Origin: Clostridiales bacterium
GTDB lineage: Bacteria; Bacillota; Clostridia; Peptostreptococcales; Anaerovoracaceae
Reading direction: 5' to 3'
DNA length: 64,000 nucleotides
Assembly (NCBI GenBank): GCA_015243575.1
Contig: CP042469.1
Coordinates: 4,554,929 to 4,618,928 of the forward strand
Shown here: positions 30,816 to 40,925 of the stretch, piece by piece
Layout: each line of letters starts with the position of its first letter
Position numbering within the stretch: position 1 is the first letter of the stretch
Made by a program: the position numbers and the translations under genes
Notes under the pieces: model-generated
What the model was told of the DNA's origin: nothing
What the model saw: the letters and a program-made list of their open reading frames with translations, nothing else
The model's database searches: none

Positions 30816-30830
30816 TGGGGAGGTGTACAG

Positions 30831-31136
30831 ATGCATATTAAGAAAGACGATACGGTAATGGTTATTACCGGTAAGGATAAAGGAAAAAAAGGCAAGGTTC
30901 TGCGAGCAATGCCGACAGAAGAAAAAGTTATCGTAGAGGGAATTAACATCCAGACAAAGCACCAGAAACAAACGAGAACACTGAAAGCTGAAATTAAGCA
31001 TCAGGAAGGTCCCATCCATGTTTCAAATGTAATGTTCTATGATAGCAAGGCGAAAGCCCCGACAAGAATCGGATACAAACTTGAGAACGGAAAGAAAAAG
31101 AGAGTATCCAAGAAAACAGGTCAGGTAATCGACTAA
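30831..31136 (+). CDS. rplX: 50S ribosomal protein L24
   Basis: L24 helps to initiate 50S assembly. It has 101 residues with an N-terminal KOW motif (DTVMVITGKDKGKKGKVLRA). GPIHVSNVMFYDSKAKAPTR is typical of the family. It follows rplN by 15 nt. Confidence 0.96.
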   Translation: MHIKKDDTVMVITGKDKGKKGKVLRAMPTEEKVIVEGINIQTKHQKQTRTLKAEIKHQEGPIHVSNVMFYDSKAKAPTRIGYKLENGKKKRVSKKTGQVID

Positions 31137-31160
31137 TTAGTTTGAAAGGAGGGAACAATC

Positions 31161-31703
31161 TTGGCAGCTAGACTAAGAGAAACTTTTAAAAGTGAAACAT
31201 TTAACGCTTTAATGGAAAAGTTCAAATATAAGAACGTTATGGAAGTGCCGAAGCTCGAGAAGATCACCATTAACATGGGTCTTGGAGATGCAAAGGACAA
31301 CGCCAAGCTGATGGAGACTGCAGTGGAAGAACTTTCCTTAATCAGCGGTCAGAAACCGGTTGTTACAAAGTCAAAGAAGTCTATTGCAAACTTCAAGTTA
31401 AGACAGGGAATGTCTGTCGGAGCTAAGGTTACCTTAAGAGGAGACAGCATGTATGAGTTTGCAGACAAATTCTTCAACATCTCTCTTCCTAGAGTAAGAG
31501 ACTTCAAAGGAGTGAGCAAGAATTCATTTGATGGCAGAGGAAATTACTCTATGGGAATCAAAGAACAGCTTATTTTCCCTGAAATCAACTTTGACAAGGT
31601 AGACAAAATCAAAGGTATGAATATCGTATTCACCACAACGGCAAAGACAGACGAAGAAGCGATGGCTCTTCTCGAGTTCCTGGGAATGCCGTTCGAGAAA
31701 TAG
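31161..31703 (+). CDS. rplE: 50S ribosomal protein L5
   Basis: L5 binds 5S rRNA and contacts P-site tRNA. It has 180 residues. The frame starts with TTG at 31161, after AAAGGAGGG; no nearby ATG fits, and [19 protein letters not shown] is the expected N-terminus. [20 protein letters not shown] and [20 protein letters not shown] are conserved. Confidence 0.96.
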   Translation: MAARLRETFKSETFNALMEKFKYKNVMEVPKLEKITINMGLGDAKDNAKLMETAVEELSLISGQKPVVTKSKKSIANFKLRQGMSVGAKVTLRGDSMYEFADKFFNISLPRVRDFKGVSKNSFDGRGNYSMGIKEQLIFPEINFDKVDKIKGMNIVFTTTAKTDEEAMALLEFLGMPFEK

Positions 31704-31713
31704 GAGGGAACAA

Positions 31714-31899
31714 ATGGCAAAGACATCTCTCAAAATAAAACAGGCTAGAAAACCTAAGTTTTCAACGCGCGCATATACAAGATGCAGAATTTGCGGAAGA
31801 CCGCATTCGGTTTTGAGAAAATTTGGTATATGCCGTATCTGTTTCAGAGAACTGGCTTACAAAGGTGAAATTCCAGGCGTTAAGAAAGCAAGCTGGTAA
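31714..31899 (+). CDS. rpsN: 30S ribosomal protein S14, zinc-binding type
   Basis: S14 is a late head protein. The 61-residue form with two CxxC pairs ([20 protein letters not shown]) is the zinc-containing type Z. It begins [16 protein letters not shown]. No zinc-free paralogue is visible in the window. The gap to rplE is only 10 nt. Confidence 0.97.
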   Translation: MAKTSLKIKQARKPKFSTRAYTRCRICGRPHSVLRKFGICRICFRELAYKGEIPGVKKASW

Positions 31900-31931
31900 A
31901 TGATAGTAAATAGGAAGGAGGTACTTCAAAA

Positions 31932-32330
31932 ATGACCATGACAGATCCTATAGCAGATATGCTAACAAGAATCAGAAATGCCAATACTGTAGGACATGCG
32001 ACCGTTGAGATTCCTGCGTCCAAGATGAAAAAATCCATCGCGGGAATTCTGACTGCAGAAGGCTACATTAAAGGGTTTGACGTTATAGAGGACGATAAAC
32101 AGGGCACCATCAAGATTTTCATGAAATACGGTGCAGACAAAGAACGCGTTATTAGTGGTATCAAGAAAATTTCTAAGCCGGGGCTTAAGGTATATGCCAA
32201 GAGCGACGAGGTGCCAAAAGTACTGGGAGGACTTGGAATCGCAATTATTTCCACTTCAAATGGAATCATCAGCGACAAGGAAGCCAGAAAACTGGGCGTA
32301 GGCGGCGAAGTTATTTGCTATGTTTGGTAG
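31932..32330 (+). CDS. rpsH: 30S ribosomal protein S8
   Basis: S8 is a primary 16S rRNA-binding protein and the classic repressor of the spc operon in other bacteria. It has 132 residues: [18 protein letters not shown] at the start and [20 protein letters not shown] near the end. The ATG at 31932 is 10 nt after AAGGAGG and is preferred to the ATG two codons later. Confidence 0.96.
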   Translation: MTMTDPIADMLTRIRNANTVGHATVEIPASKMKKSIAGILTAEGYIKGFDVIEDDKQGTIKIFMKYGADKERVISGIKKISKPGLKVYAKSDEVPKVLGGLGIAIISTSNGIISDKEARKLGVGGEVICYVW

Positions 32331-32344
32331 GGAGGAAATAGAAG

Positions 32345-32893
32345 ATGTCAAGAATAGGTAGACTGCCTGTTGCTCTTCCTGCCGGCGTAGAGGTCAAGGT
32401 AAGCGACAGCAATGTTGTTACTGTAAAAGGACCGAAAGGCGAACTGCAGGAGCAGATCAGCAAGTTAATAAAAGTAGAGATCAATGAAGGTGTACTCACC
32501 GTTACCAGAGATTCCGACGTTAAGGAAGCAAGATCCGCTCACGGACTTTCCAGAACGCTGATCAACAATATGGTAACAGGCGTAACCACCGGATTCGAGA
32601 AGAAACTCCAGATGGTAGGCGTTGGTTACAAAGCCGAGAAAAAGGGAAATACCCTTGTAATGAACCTGGGTTACTCACATCCTATCGAAATGGTAGACCC
32701 TGATGGAATTCAGACTGAGGTTACAACCCCAACTGAAATCATTATCAGAGGTATCAGCAAGGCACTTGTTGGAAACTATGCGGCAAACGTCAGAAAGTGG
32801 AGACAGCCTGAGCCATATAAGGGCAAGGGAATTAAGTACGCTGGCGAAATCATCCGCAGAAAAGAAGGCAAGACCGGCGGTAAGAAGAAATAG
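32345..32893 (+). CDS. rplF: 50S ribosomal protein L6
   Basis: L6 lies near the factor-binding site. It has 182 residues starting MSRIGRLPVALPAGVEVKV. VGVGYKAEKKGNTLVMNLGY and PEPYKGKGIKYAGEIIRRKE are conserved. Confidence 0.97.
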   Translation: MSRIGRLPVALPAGVEVKVSDSNVVTVKGPKGELQEQISKLIKVEINEGVLTVTRDSDVKEARSAHGLSRTLINNMVTGVTTGFEKKLQMVGVGYKAEKKGNTLVMNLGYSHPIEMVDPDGIQTEVTTPTEIIIRGISKALVGNYAANVRKWRQPEPYKGKGIKYAGEIIRRKEGKTGGKKK

Positions 32894-32908
32894 GAAGGAG
32901 TGAGATAA

Positions 32909-33274
32909 ATGGCAAAAGAGAGTAGAACAGATAGACGTTTGGCCAGACACGCAAGAGTCAGAAAAAACCTGTCCGGAACTCCTGAAAGACCAAGACTTTG
33001 TGTTTTTAGAAGCATTAAAAATATCTCCGTTCAGATTATAGATGACGTCAGCGGAACAACGCTGGCTGCTGCATCCACCCTTGACAAGGACATCAAGGCA
33101 CAGGCTGCATATGGCGGAAACAAGGCAGCTGCAAAGCTGGTTGGAGAAGCTGTGGCAAAGAGAGCACTTGAAAAGGGAATCGATACTGTGGCCTTTGACA
33201 GAGGCGGATTCTTATATCACGGAAGAGTAAAAGAGCTGGCTGACGGAGCACGTGAAGCCGGCCTGAAATTCTAA
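32909..33274 (+). CDS. rplR: 50S ribosomal protein L18
   Basis: L18 binds 5S rRNA together with L5 and L25. It has 121 residues: [20 protein letters not shown], then [19 protein letters not shown], and the end [20 protein letters not shown]. All are family signatures. Confidence 0.97.
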   Translation: MAKESRTDRRLARHARVRKNLSGTPERPRLCVFRSIKNISVQIIDDVSGTTLAAASTLDKDIKAQAAYGGNKAAAKLVGEAVAKRALEKGIDTVAFDRGGFLYHGRVKELADGAREAGLKF

Positions 33275-33292
33275 CAGGAAGGGAGAAAAGGA

Positions 33293-33799
33293 ATGCGACA
33301 GAATATGATAGATGCATCCAAGCTTGACTTAAAGGAATCCATCGTTAACATCAGACGTGTTGCCAAGGTTGTTAAAGGCGGAAGAAACTTCAGATTCAGC
33401 GTAACCGTAGTAGTCGGAAACGGCGAAGGCTATGTAGGCGTTGGTCTTGGAAAAGCTCAGGAAATTCCTGAGGCCGTAAGAAAAGCAATCGAAGATGCTA
33501 AGAAAAAATTGATCTATGTTCCTACCGTAGGAACGACGATTCCTCACAGATCGCTGGGAATTTTCGGCGCAGGGCAGGTTCTGATCATGCCTGCTGCTCC
33601 CGGTACAGGAGTAATCGCAGGAAGCGCAGTACGTACTGTACTGGAACTTGCTGGCATTAAAGACGTAAGAGCAAAATCTATCGGATCAAACAATGCGGGT
33701 AATATGGCTTACGCTACCATCGAAGGACTGAAAAGCCTTACGACTGTTGAACAGATCGCAAGACTCAGAGGAAAAACGAAAGAAGAAATACTAGGATAA
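33293..33799 (+). CDS. rpsE: 30S ribosomal protein S5
   Basis: S5 supports decoding accuracy at the mRNA entry. It has 168 residues. The double-stranded RNA-binding part has [19 protein letters not shown] and [19 protein letters not shown]. The C-terminal part has [20 protein letters not shown]. Confidence 0.97.
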   Translation: MRQNMIDASKLDLKESIVNIRRVAKVVKGGRNFRFSVTVVVGNGEGYVGVGLGKAQEIPEAVRKAIEDAKKKLIYVPTVGTTIPHRSLGIFGAGQVLIMPAAPGTGVIAGSAVRTVLELAGIKDVRAKSIGSNNAGNMAYATIEGLKSLTTVEQIARLRGKTKEEILG

Positions 33800-33812
33800 G
33801 GAGGAGACGTAA

Positions 33813-33998
33813 ATGGCAGATAAAATGATTAAAATCACATTAAAGAAAAGTGTCATCGGCGCTTCCCCACTTCAGAGAAAAGTAGTCGAAGCGTTGGGAC
33901 TCAGAAAGCTGAATCAGACGGTAGAACGTCCTGACACCCCTCAGACACGCGGAGCGGTAGAAAAAGTAAAGCATCTTTTACAAATAGAAGAAGTGTAA
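33813..33998 (+). CDS. rpmD: 50S ribosomal protein L30
   Basis: L30 is a small surface protein of the large subunit. It has 61 residues with MIKITLKKSVIGASPLQRKV and ALGLRKLNQTVERPDTP, the bacterial-type pattern. It follows rpsE by 13 nt. Confidence 0.95.
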   Translation: MADKMIKITLKKSVIGASPLQRKVVEALGLRKLNQTVERPDTPQTRGAVEKVKHLLQIEEV

Positions 33999-34016
33999 GA
34001 TTGGAGGTGTTGAGAA

Positions 34017-34457
34017 ATGAAACTGCATGAATTAAGAGCTGCAGAAGGGTCCACCAGAAAGCCTAAGAGAAAGGGCAGAGGTACCGCTACCGGACAGGGT
34101 AAGACCGCCGGAAGAGGTATGAACGGGCAGAACTCCAGAAGCGGCGGCGGAACCAGACTTGGTTTCGAAGGCGGCCAGATGCCTTTATACAGAAGAATCC
34201 CAAAGAGAGGATTCACCAACATCTGGAAAAAGGAATATGTCATTTTGAATGTAGATGACTTAAATATATTCGAAGCAGGCACTGTAGTAACTCCCGAACT
34301 TCTTAAGGAGAAGGGATTAGCAAAGCAGGTTGTCGACGGAATTAAGATTCTTGGAGAAGGAAACCTTGAAAAGAATGTAACCGTACAGGCTCACAAGTTT
34401 AGTAAAACTGCTATAGAGAAGATCGAACAAGCCGGAGGAAAGGCAGAGGTGATCTAA
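34017..34457 (+). CDS. rplO: 50S ribosomal protein L15
   Basis: L15 is a late 50S assembly protein. It has 146 residues: [20 protein letters not shown], then the glycine-rich arm and [17 protein letters not shown]. The C-terminal [19 protein letters not shown] is also conserved. Only one base separates it from secY. Confidence 0.97.
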   Translation: MKLHELRAAEGSTRKPKRKGRGTATGQGKTAGRGMNGQNSRSGGGTRLGFEGGQMPLYRRIPKRGFTNIWKKEYVILNVDDLNIFEAGTVVTPELLKEKGLAKQVVDGIKILGEGNLEKNVTVQAHKFSKTAIEKIEQAGGKAEVI

Positions 34458-34458
34458 G

Positions 34459-35742
34459 ATGAGCATGATAAAAACAATCGCCCAGGCGTGGAAGATCGCG
34501 GATATCAGAAAAAAGATCATCTTCACATTGTTAATGCTTTTAGTTTTCAGACTTGGCTCAAACATTCCCGTGCCCGGTATTGACAGAGCTATCCTTAAGG
34601 AAGTTTTCAGCGGCAATACAGGATTGTTTGGCCTGTTTGACCTGTTCTCAGGAGGGGCGTTCAGCAATTTCACAATTTTTGCTTTGAGCATCACTCCTTA
34701 TGTAACGGCCTCTATTATTTTACAGCTTCTTACCATCGCGGTGCCCAGCCTGGAGGCTCTAGCAAAGGAAGGAACTGAAGGAAAAAAGAAGATCGCTCAA
34801 TATACGAGATATCTCACCGTCGTTTTGGCGTTTGTTCAGGCCATCGGACTTTCCGTGGGACTGTTCCGCCAGGCGGTTGTCAGCAAAGACCTTTTCTCTA
34901 TCACCGTTATTGTTTTGACGCTATCCGCTGGTACCGCATTCCTGATGTGGCTCGGTGAGCAGATCAACGAAAACGGCATTGGAAACGGCATATCCCTGAT
35001 CATTATGGCAGGTATTGTATCCCGTATTCCAACCGCATTCCATCAGGGATGGGTACAGTTTAAGGCTGGAGAATTGGGCGTTGTAACAATCATCCTGTTT
35101 GTTGTCTTTGCACTGATCGTAATTGTTGGAATCATTCTCATCCAGCAGGGACAGAGAAGAATTCCAGTACAGTATGCAAAGCGTGTTGTTGGAAGAAAAA
35201 TGTACGGAGGACAGAGCACCCACATTCCGATGAAGGTGAATCAAGCCGGCGTAATTCCGGTTATTTTCTCTCTGTCACTACTGCAGTTCCCTCTGACGGT
35301 AACCTACTTCCTGCCAAGCGGTGGTAATTTCACCGCCTTTGTACAGAAGTGGTTTTCGCTGCAGGGAAATCCGGGCGTATGGATTTATGGTTTGCTTAAT
35401 GTTATACTAATCATGTTCTTTACCTATTTCTATACAGCGGTTACTTTTAATCCTATGGAAGTAGCGAATAATATGAAAGCCAACGGGGGATTTATCCCCG
35501 GAATCAGACCCGGTAGATCTACAGTTGAATATTTAAATAAAGTAATGACCAGAATCACATTTGTTGGGGCTGTTTTCCTTGCTTTCATTGCGACGCTGCC
35601 GACCCTGATCAGCCACCTGACACCAATGAACGTTAGCTTTGGCGGAACGTCACTGCTCATCGTAGTCGGTGTCGCACTTGACACAATGAAACAGCTAGAA
35701 TCGCAAATGGTTATGAGAAATTACCAAGGGTTCCTCAAATAG
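34459..35742 (+). CDS. secY: Preprotein translocase subunit SecY
   Basis: SecY is the channel subunit of the SecYEG translocon in the cytoplasmic membrane. It has 427 residues with about ten hydrophobic segments. Conserved parts include FRLGSNIPVPGID (residues ~28-40), the plug-region LFDLFSGGAFSNFTIFALSI, PYVTASIILQLL, and the cytosolic loop VVGRKMYGGQSTHIPMKVNQ. The start lies 1 nt after rplO, so the two are probably coupled. Confidence 0.97.
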   Translation: MSMIKTIAQAWKIADIRKKIIFTLLMLLVFRLGSNIPVPGIDRAILKEVFSGNTGLFGLFDLFSGGAFSNFTIFALSITPYVTASIILQLLTIAVPSLEALAKEGTEGKKKIAQYTRYLTVVLAFVQAIGLSVGLFRQAVVSKDLFSITVIVLTLSAGTAFLMWLGEQINENGIGNGISLIIMAGIVSRIPTAFHQGWVQFKAGELGVVTIILFVVFALIVIVGIILIQQGQRRIPVQYAKRVVGRKMYGGQSTHIPMKVNQAGVIPVIFSLSLLQFPLTVTYFLPSGGNFTAFVQKWFSLQGNPGVWIYGLLNVILIMFFTYFYTAVTFNPMEVANNMKANGGFIPGIRPGRSTVEYLNKVMTRITFVGAVFLAFIATLPTLISHLTPMNVSFGGTSLLIVVGVALDTMKQLESQMVMRNYQGFLK

Positions 35743-35801
35743 CAGCTGAAATCTGCATTGCAGATTTCCTGTTATGAGGATTTGCATGGAGGATCTTGAG
35801 A

Positions 35802-36452
35802 ATGAGACTTATACTACTCGGCCCCCCAGGTGCCGGTAAGGGTACTCAAGCAGCCAGGATATGTCAGGAATATAAAATCCCTCACATTTCAACCGGTGAC
35901 ATATTCAGACGTCACATCAAAGAGGGCACAGAATTAGGCATTAAGGCGCAAGAATACATGAACAAAGGTGAACTCGTTCCTGATAATCTAGTTTTAGAGA
36001 TTGCGGAAGCACGCCTGATAGAGGAAGACTGCAAGAACGGCTTTCTACTGGATGGTTTTCCAAGGACAGTAAACCAGGCGGAACAGCTGGATAAATTTTT
36101 AGATGAAAGAAACCTTTCCATAGATAAGGTGCTCGATATCGATATCGACAAGGAAGTACTGATGATGAGACTAATTGGAAGAAGAGTTTGCAGAAATTGC
36201 GGAGCCAGTTATCATGTCATCAATATGCCCCCTGAGAAGGAAGGAATCTGTGATGTTTGCGGAGGAGCTCTCTATCAGAGATCTGACGACACTGCGGCAA
36301 CGGTTGAAAATCGCATCGAAGTCTATACCGCATTGACAGAACCCCTTGTGGCCTATTATGAAACGTTAGGCAACATCGCATATGTCGACGGTAGCAAAGG
36401 ACTTGACGAGGTTTTTGATGGCATTGTGAGTGCAATAGGAGATCAGAAATGA
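35802..36452 (+). CDS. adk: Adenylate kinase (zinc lid)
   Basis: The enzyme interconverts ATP + AMP and 2 ADP. It has 216 residues. The P-loop is GPPGAGKGTQ near residue 7, the AMP site includes STGDIFR and DGFPRT, and the lid has four cysteines (CRNC near 130 and CDVC near 150), the zinc-bearing Gram-positive form. The ATG at 35802 is 8 nt after GGAGGA; an upstream TTG at 35796 is too close. It overlaps map by 4 nt (ATGA). Confidence 0.97.
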   Translation: MRLILLGPPGAGKGTQAARICQEYKIPHISTGDIFRRHIKEGTELGIKAQEYMNKGELVPDNLVLEIAEARLIEEDCKNGFLLDGFPRTVNQAEQLDKFLDERNLSIDKVLDIDIDKEVLMMRLIGRRVCRNCGASYHVINMPPEKEGICDVCGGALYQRSDDTAATVENRIEVYTALTEPLVAYYETLGNIAYVDGSKGLDEVFDGIVSAIGDQK

Positions 36453-37198
36453 TTATCATCAAATCACAACAGGAAATTGATATCATGAGAGAGTCCGGAA
36501 AGGTCACCGCATTTATTCTATCGGAACTTGCAAATATGGTTCGCCCAGGAATGTCCACGAAAGAAATCGACGAATTTGTCGAGAGTACTATTTTGAAGCA
36601 CGGGATGATCCCCAGCTTTAAAGGGTATAATGGGTATCCGGCGAGTGCCTGTGTATCAGTAAACGAGGAAGTGGTTCATGGCATCCCTTCAGAAAAGAAA
36701 CTTTTGAAGGAAGGTGACATTGTCAGTGTTGACGTGGGCAGCACCTATAAAGGTTATGTCAGTGACGCGGCTAGAACCTATCCGGTAGGAACAATCAGCC
36801 CGGAGGCACAAAAGCTGATTACTGTTACAGAACAAAGTTTTTTCGAAGGACTGAAGTTTTGTAAAGTGGGATATCGGCTTTCCGATATTTCCGCGGCGAT
36901 TCAAAGAAAAGCGGAAGCGGAAGGATTTTCTGTCATTCGGGATTTTGTAGGACACGGAGTTGGCAGGGCGATGCATGAAGAACCCCAGATTCCCAACTAT
37001 GGAAAACCGGGCAGAGGTCCGCGGCTGGCTGCCGGCATGGTGTTCGCAATTGAACCCATGATCAATCAGGGAGACTACGAGGTCGAGGTCCTTCAAAACA
37101 ACTGGACAGTAGTCACCGTTGATGGGAAACTTTCCGCTCATTATGAAAATACTGTTGTTATCACTGATGGTGAGCCAGAGCTTTTAACGCTTGCGTAA
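36449..37198 (+). CDS. map: Methionine aminopeptidase, type I
   Basis: The enzyme removes the N-terminal methionine from new proteins. It has 249 residues. Metal ligands sit in VSVDVGSTYKGYVSDAA (two aspartates), GHGVGRAMHEEP (histidine) and the glutamates in FAIEPM and HYENTVV. It overlaps adk by 4 nt. Downstream, where many Clostridia have a small KOW-domain gene, a copy of the structured repeat lies before infA. Confidence 0.97.
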   Translation: MIIIKSQQEIDIMRESGKVTAFILSELANMVRPGMSTKEIDEFVESTILKHGMIPSFKGYNGYPASACVSVNEEVVHGIPSEKKLLKEGDIVSVDVGSTYKGYVSDAARTYPVGTISPEAQKLITVTEQSFFEGLKFCKVGYRLSDISAAIQRKAEAEGFSVIRDFVGHGVGRAMHEEPQIPNYGKPGRGPRLAAGMVFAIEPMINQGDYEVEVLQNNWTVVTVDGKLSAHYENTVVITDGEPELLTLA

Positions 37199-37211
37199 AC
37201 CATATTAAGTG

Positions 37212-37332
37212 TTGCGCAGGTGATTTTTCAAAAGACGAGAAACAGCGATTGAGTACGCAGTGCACGTATAACATACGTAAGCGAGTACGAGAGAGCCAGT
37301 GACAATGTATTTTGAAAAATTAACAAGCAAAG
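37212..37332 (+). repeat. AACAAGCAAG structured repeat, copy 4 (infA leader)
   Basis: This copy is about 26 kb from copies 1-3. The outer stem is GATTTTTCAAAA with TTTTGAAAAATT, a sequence different from the other copies but still pairing (one mismatched or terminal pair). The inner hairpin is ACGTAT-AAC-ATACGT, where copy 3 has GCGTAT and ATACGC. It opens with TTGCGCAGG and ends AATTAACAAGCAAAG, running into the GAGAGG ribosome-binding site of infA. Confidence 0.72.
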
Positions 37333-37345
37333 AGAGGTGTAATAT

Positions 37346-37564
37346 ATGGCAAAAAAAGATGTCATAGAGGTATTTGGTACCGTGTTGGAAGCTCAGCCAA
37401 ATGCAATGTTTATTGTCAAGCTGGAAAATGGGTACGAAGTACTGGCGCACATTTCAGGAAAAATAAGAATGAACTTCATCAGAATTCTGCCGGGTGATCG
37501 CGTTAAGGTTGAATTATCACCTTACGATCTCACCAGAGGCAGAATTACATGGAGAGATAAATAA
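37346..37564 (+). CDS. infA: Translation initiation factor IF-1
   Basis: IF-1 blocks the ribosomal A site during initiation. It has 72 residues, the standard length. It starts [20 protein letters not shown] and contains [20 protein letters not shown] and [10 protein letters not shown]. Its ribosome-binding site GAGAGGTG directly follows the repeat copy at 37212. Confidence 0.97.
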   Translation: MAKKDVIEVFGTVLEAQPNAMFIVKLENGYEVLAHISGKIRMNFIRILPGDRVKVELSPYDLTRGRITWRDK

Positions 37565-37691
37565 GGCTCGTGAAATGTTTTTCCTGCAAATGCCGAAGCT
37601 GAGAACAATCGGTTCAAGGATGAAACATATCACTTGCCGAGTTAAGATAAACTAATTAAGGACTGAACGCACAATCAAGGAGGAAGAAAAA

Positions 37692-37805
37692 ATGAAAGTT
37701 AGAGCTTCCGTTAAGCCGATCTGCGAAAAGTGCAAAATTATTAAGAGAAATGGGAAGGTCATGATTATTTGTGAAAATCCCAAGCACAAGCAGACACAAG
37801 GCTAA
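37692..37805 (+). CDS. rpmJ: 50S ribosomal protein L36
   Basis: L36 is a small zinc-ribbon protein of the large subunit. Translation of 37692-37805 gives 37 residues: [19 protein letters not shown], then [18 protein letters not shown]. The ligands are three cysteines and the histidine, the zinc-binding form. AAGGAGG lies upstream. Confidence 0.96.
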   Translation: MKVRASVKPICEKCKIIKRNGKVMIICENPKHKQTQG

Positions 37806-38384
37806 AGAAGAAATGTTTTCTCGAGAACCGCACTGTAATAAGTATTTCCTCAAAACCACCTGATATTTTGATGCTTTGCATCAAAATCAGGAATGGTTTT
37901 ACGGTTTCCGAAGAAAACTGCGCAAAGATAGAGTCAATATAGGGGCAGGGTAGTGTTAGTCAGAAAAAAATTGATGTTCCCAGCAACTAGTTGATGAAAT
38001 TCGATTGCAATTGTGGTAAAATTAAAATATTGTGATCAATCGAGAAATTACCCAAAATTTAGGAAATTTCTCGAAATCTATGTGTAATTATTTCGCTTTT
38101 TTGGGCAACAATCAATTAGACGCAATCTCAGCGAGCTATAATTGTTTGCGGATTTGAGTATTTGGCAGATTGCTATCATTTCGTATAGCTAGTCTATTAA
38201 AGTTTGCCTTCTCAAATAGTAAGGCGGTAACAAAGCATAAGGAACAACCCTTGGGGGAGCGGCTGTGTTTTATTATCGTGAGATAAGAAAACTACCTCAA
38301 ATGGTATTCCAGATAAATAATTCTAAAATCAGCAAACAAATTTTCACAAGAGAAAATTCAGTATGCAAGTAAGGAGGATAACTT
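37806..38384. other. 579-nt gene-free leader of the alpha operon
   Basis: No gene is visible. A strong hairpin spans 37852-37899: AAAACCA pairs with TGGTTTT outside CCTGA/TCAGG and TTTTGATGC/GCATCAAAA. It has no T-run. TTGCAA near 38008 with a TATTGT box 17 nt on is a weak promoter candidate. Around 38208-38270, GCCTT/AAGGC and AAGG/CCTT stems precede a GGGGGAGCGGCTG stretch. The length and stems suggest a regulatory leader for rpsM-rpsK-rpsD-rpoA-rplQ. I cannot assign it to a known leader family. Confidence 0.5.
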
Positions 38385-38756
38385 ATGGCTCGTATATCGG
38401 GTGTCGACTTACCAAGAGATAAAAGAGTAGAGATTGGACTAACGTATATTTACGGAATAGGCAGACCTACTTCCTTAGAGATACTCGCAAAAGCTGGAAT
38501 CAACCCAGACACAAGAATTAAGGATCTGTCTGAGGACGAAGCTGGTACCATCAGAAAGATCATTGACACAGAATATGTTGTAGAAGGAGATCTTCGCAGA
38601 GAAATCTCCCTGAATATTAAACGACTCATGGAAATCGGCTGTTACAGAGGAATTCGTCATAGAAGAGGATTGCCTGTAAGAGGTCAGAAAACCAAGACAA
38701 ACGCAAGAACCAGAAAAGGTCCGAAGAAGACTGTAGGAAGAAAGAAGAAGAAGTAA
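38385..38756 (+). CDS. rpsM: 30S ribosomal protein S13
   Basis: S13 bridges the subunits in the head. It has 123 residues: [20 protein letters not shown], then the helix-two-turn-helix [11 protein letters not shown], and the basic tail [27 protein letters not shown] lies upstream. It opens the alpha-operon gene group. Confidence 0.97.
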   Translation: MARISGVDLPRDKRVEIGLTYIYGIGRPTSLEILAKAGINPDTRIKDLSEDEAGTIRKIIDTEYVVEGDLRREISLNIKRLMEIGCYRGIRHRRGLPVRGQKTKTNARTRKGPKKTVGRKKKK

Positions 38757-38770
38757 GGAGGTAACGGAAA

Positions 38771-39169
38771 ATGGCTAAAACTGTAAAGAAAACAGTTAGA
38801 AAAAAGAGAAGAGAACGAAAGAACATTGAACGTGGTCAGGCTCATATCCAATCCACCTTTAACAATACTCTGGTAACTCTTACAGACCTCAGCGGAAATG
38901 CTTTATCCTGGTCAAGCGCTGGATCACTTGGCTTCAAGGGCTCAAGAAAATCCACTCCTTTTGCTGCTCAGATGGCAGCTGAAGAAGCGGCTAAGGGTGC
39001 TATGGAGCACGGTCTTAAGATGGTAGAGGTTTATGTAAAGGGACCTGGTTCCGGTCGTGAAGCTGCTATCAGAGCATTGCAGGCAGCGGGACTTGAAATC
39101 AATCTTATTAAAGATATCACCCCGATTCCGCACAACGGATGCAGACCACCAAAGAGAAGAAGAGTTTAA
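38771..39169 (+). CDS. rpsK: 30S ribosomal protein S11
   Basis: S11 lies on the platform near the E site. It has 132 residues with [20 protein letters not shown], then [19 protein letters not shown] and the end [13 protein letters not shown]. The gap to rpsM is 14 nt. Confidence 0.97.
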   Translation: MAKTVKKTVRKKRRERKNIERGQAHIQSTFNNTLVTLTDLSGNALSWSSAGSLGFKGSRKSTPFAAQMAAEEAAKGAMEHGLKMVEVYVKGPGSGREAAIRALQAAGLEINLIKDITPIPHNGCRPPKRRRV

Positions 39170-39191
39170 TTAAAGGGAGGTGTAATTAAAA

Positions 39192-39812
39192 ATGGCAAGA
39201 TATACGGATGCTTCGTGCAGATTATGCAGAAGAGAAGGCCAGAAGCTGTTCCTGAAGGGCGAAAGATGTTACAGCCCCAAATGCGCTGTTGAAAAAAGAA
39301 ATTACGCGCCCGGACAGCATGGACAGAGCAGAAAGAAAATCTCTGAGTACGGCGTACAGCTGAGAGAAAAACAAAAGGCAAAGAGATTCTACGGAGTTCT
39401 TGAGACACAGTTCAGAAATTACTTCGATAAGGCTGCTAAGAAAAAGGGAATTACAGGTGAAAACCTGCTTATTATGTTAGAAACTAGATTAGACAACGCT
39501 GTGTTCAGAATGGGATTTGCTTCCTCCAGAAAAGAAGCAAGACAGCTCGTTCGACATGGACATTTTACTGTAAACGGACATAAAGAAAATATTCCGTCAT
39601 TTGCAGTAAAAGCCGGTGATTCTATAAAAGTGAAGGAAAAAAGCGCATCTTCTCCAAAGTTCAAGGAGATAAAGGATATGTCAATCAGTGTACCTTCATG
39701 GATTACTGTTGATGTAGAAAAACTTGAGGGTAAGGTTGTTACTCTGCCGAGAAGAGAAGATATCGATACTCCTATCGCAGAACACCTCATCGTTGAGTTG
39801 TACTCAAAGTAA
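39192..39812 (+). CDS. rpsD: 30S ribosomal protein S4
   Basis: S4 is a primary 16S-binding protein and a frequent repressor of its own operon. It has 206 residues. The N-terminus holds the zinc-ribbon cysteines [18 protein letters not shown] and CAVEKR, followed by [19 protein letters not shown]. The S4 RNA-binding domain has [20 protein letters not shown]. The cysteines mark the zinc-containing version. Confidence 0.97.
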   Translation: MARYTDASCRLCRREGQKLFLKGERCYSPKCAVEKRNYAPGQHGQSRKKISEYGVQLREKQKAKRFYGVLETQFRNYFDKAAKKKGITGENLLIMLETRLDNAVFRMGFASSRKEARQLVRHGHFTVNGHKENIPSFAVKAGDSIKVKEKSASSPKFKEIKDMSISVPSWITVDVEKLEGKVVTLPRREDIDTPIAEHLIVELYSK

Positions 39813-39861
39813 GATAGCCTGACAGCTTAACTGCGATTGAGTAAATAAAGGAGGGTTTTGA

Positions 39862-40809
39862 GTGATAGAAATCGAAAAACCAACAATTGAATGCTTTTAT
39901 TCTGACGAAAACGAAAATTACGGCAAATTTGTCGTAGAACCGCTTGAAAGAGGCTATGGAACAACTCTGGGCAACAGCCTGAGAAGAATCCTTCTCTCGT
40001 CTCTGCCTGGCGCTGCCGTTACTTCAGTCAAAATCGACGGGATACTTCATGAGTTTTCCACAATACCGGGAGTCAAAGAAGATGTTACGGAAATTATCCT
40101 GAATCTTAAAAAACTTGCGGTCCGTATCAACGGAGAAAATTCAAAGAGAGTTATCATCAATGCAGTAGGACCGAAAACGGTAACAGCCGGCGACATCATT
40201 GCCGACAGCGACCTGGAGATCTTTAATCCCGATCTGCACATTGCGACTCTCGAAGAGAATGCTACCCTTGTAATGGAAATCAACATCGCAAGAGGAAGAG
40301 GCTATGTCCCAGCAGATCAGAATAAAACCGAATCCATGCCGATCGCTGTGATACCGGTTGACTCCATCTATACTCCTGTTCGTAAAGTGAATTTCACTGT
40401 TGAAAACACGAGAGTAGGACAGGTCACCGACTATGACAAGCTCATTCTGGAAATCTGGACCGACGGAAGCATTACGCCGGAAGAAGGTGTCTCCATAGGC
40501 GCTAAGATCATGCAGGAGCATTTGAAACTGTTCATTGATCTGACCGATAGTATGGAGTCCATGGAAATCATGGTTGAAAAGGAAGAAGACCAGAAGGAAA
40601 AGGCGCTTGAAATGACCATCGAAGAACTGGAACTCTCCGTACGCTCATTCAACTGCCTGAAGCGTGCAGCTATCAACACGGTGGAGGAGCTTACTCATAG
40701 AACGGAAGATGATATGATGAAGGTCCGAAACCTTGGCAAAAAATCACTGGATGAAGTAAAGCATAAACTGGAAGAATTGGGCCTCGGTCTTAAACCGAGC
40801 GACGACTAG
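39862..40809 (+). CDS. rpoA: DNA-directed RNA polymerase subunit alpha
   Basis: This is the alpha subunit of RNA polymerase, 315 residues. The N-terminal assembly domain contains [20 protein letters not shown] and [15 protein letters not shown]. The C-terminal DNA-binding domain has [20 protein letters not shown] and [20 protein letters not shown]. The start is GTG at 39862 after AAAGGAGGG. Confidence 0.97.
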   Translation: MIEIEKPTIECFYSDENENYGKFVVEPLERGYGTTLGNSLRRILLSSLPGAAVTSVKIDGILHEFSTIPGVKEDVTEIILNLKKLAVRINGENSKRVIINAVGPKTVTAGDIIADSDLEIFNPDLHIATLEENATLVMEINIARGRGYVPADQNKTESMPIAVIPVDSIYTPVRKVNFTVENTRVGQVTDYDKLILEIWTDGSITPEEGVSIGAKIMQEHLKLFIDLTDSMESMEIMVEKEEDQKEKALEMTIEELELSVRSFNCLKRAAINTVEELTHRTEDDMMKVRNLGKKSLDEVKHKLEELGLGLKPSDD

Positions 40810-40925
40810 GAGCACTTGTTCACATTTACAATGCCTTGTTAGAAATTGAACCCATTCGGTTGTTGAATTATACAACGAGGTATGGTGGATAAAGCGCGCA
40901 GAATCTTAGCAAAGGAGGAATAACA

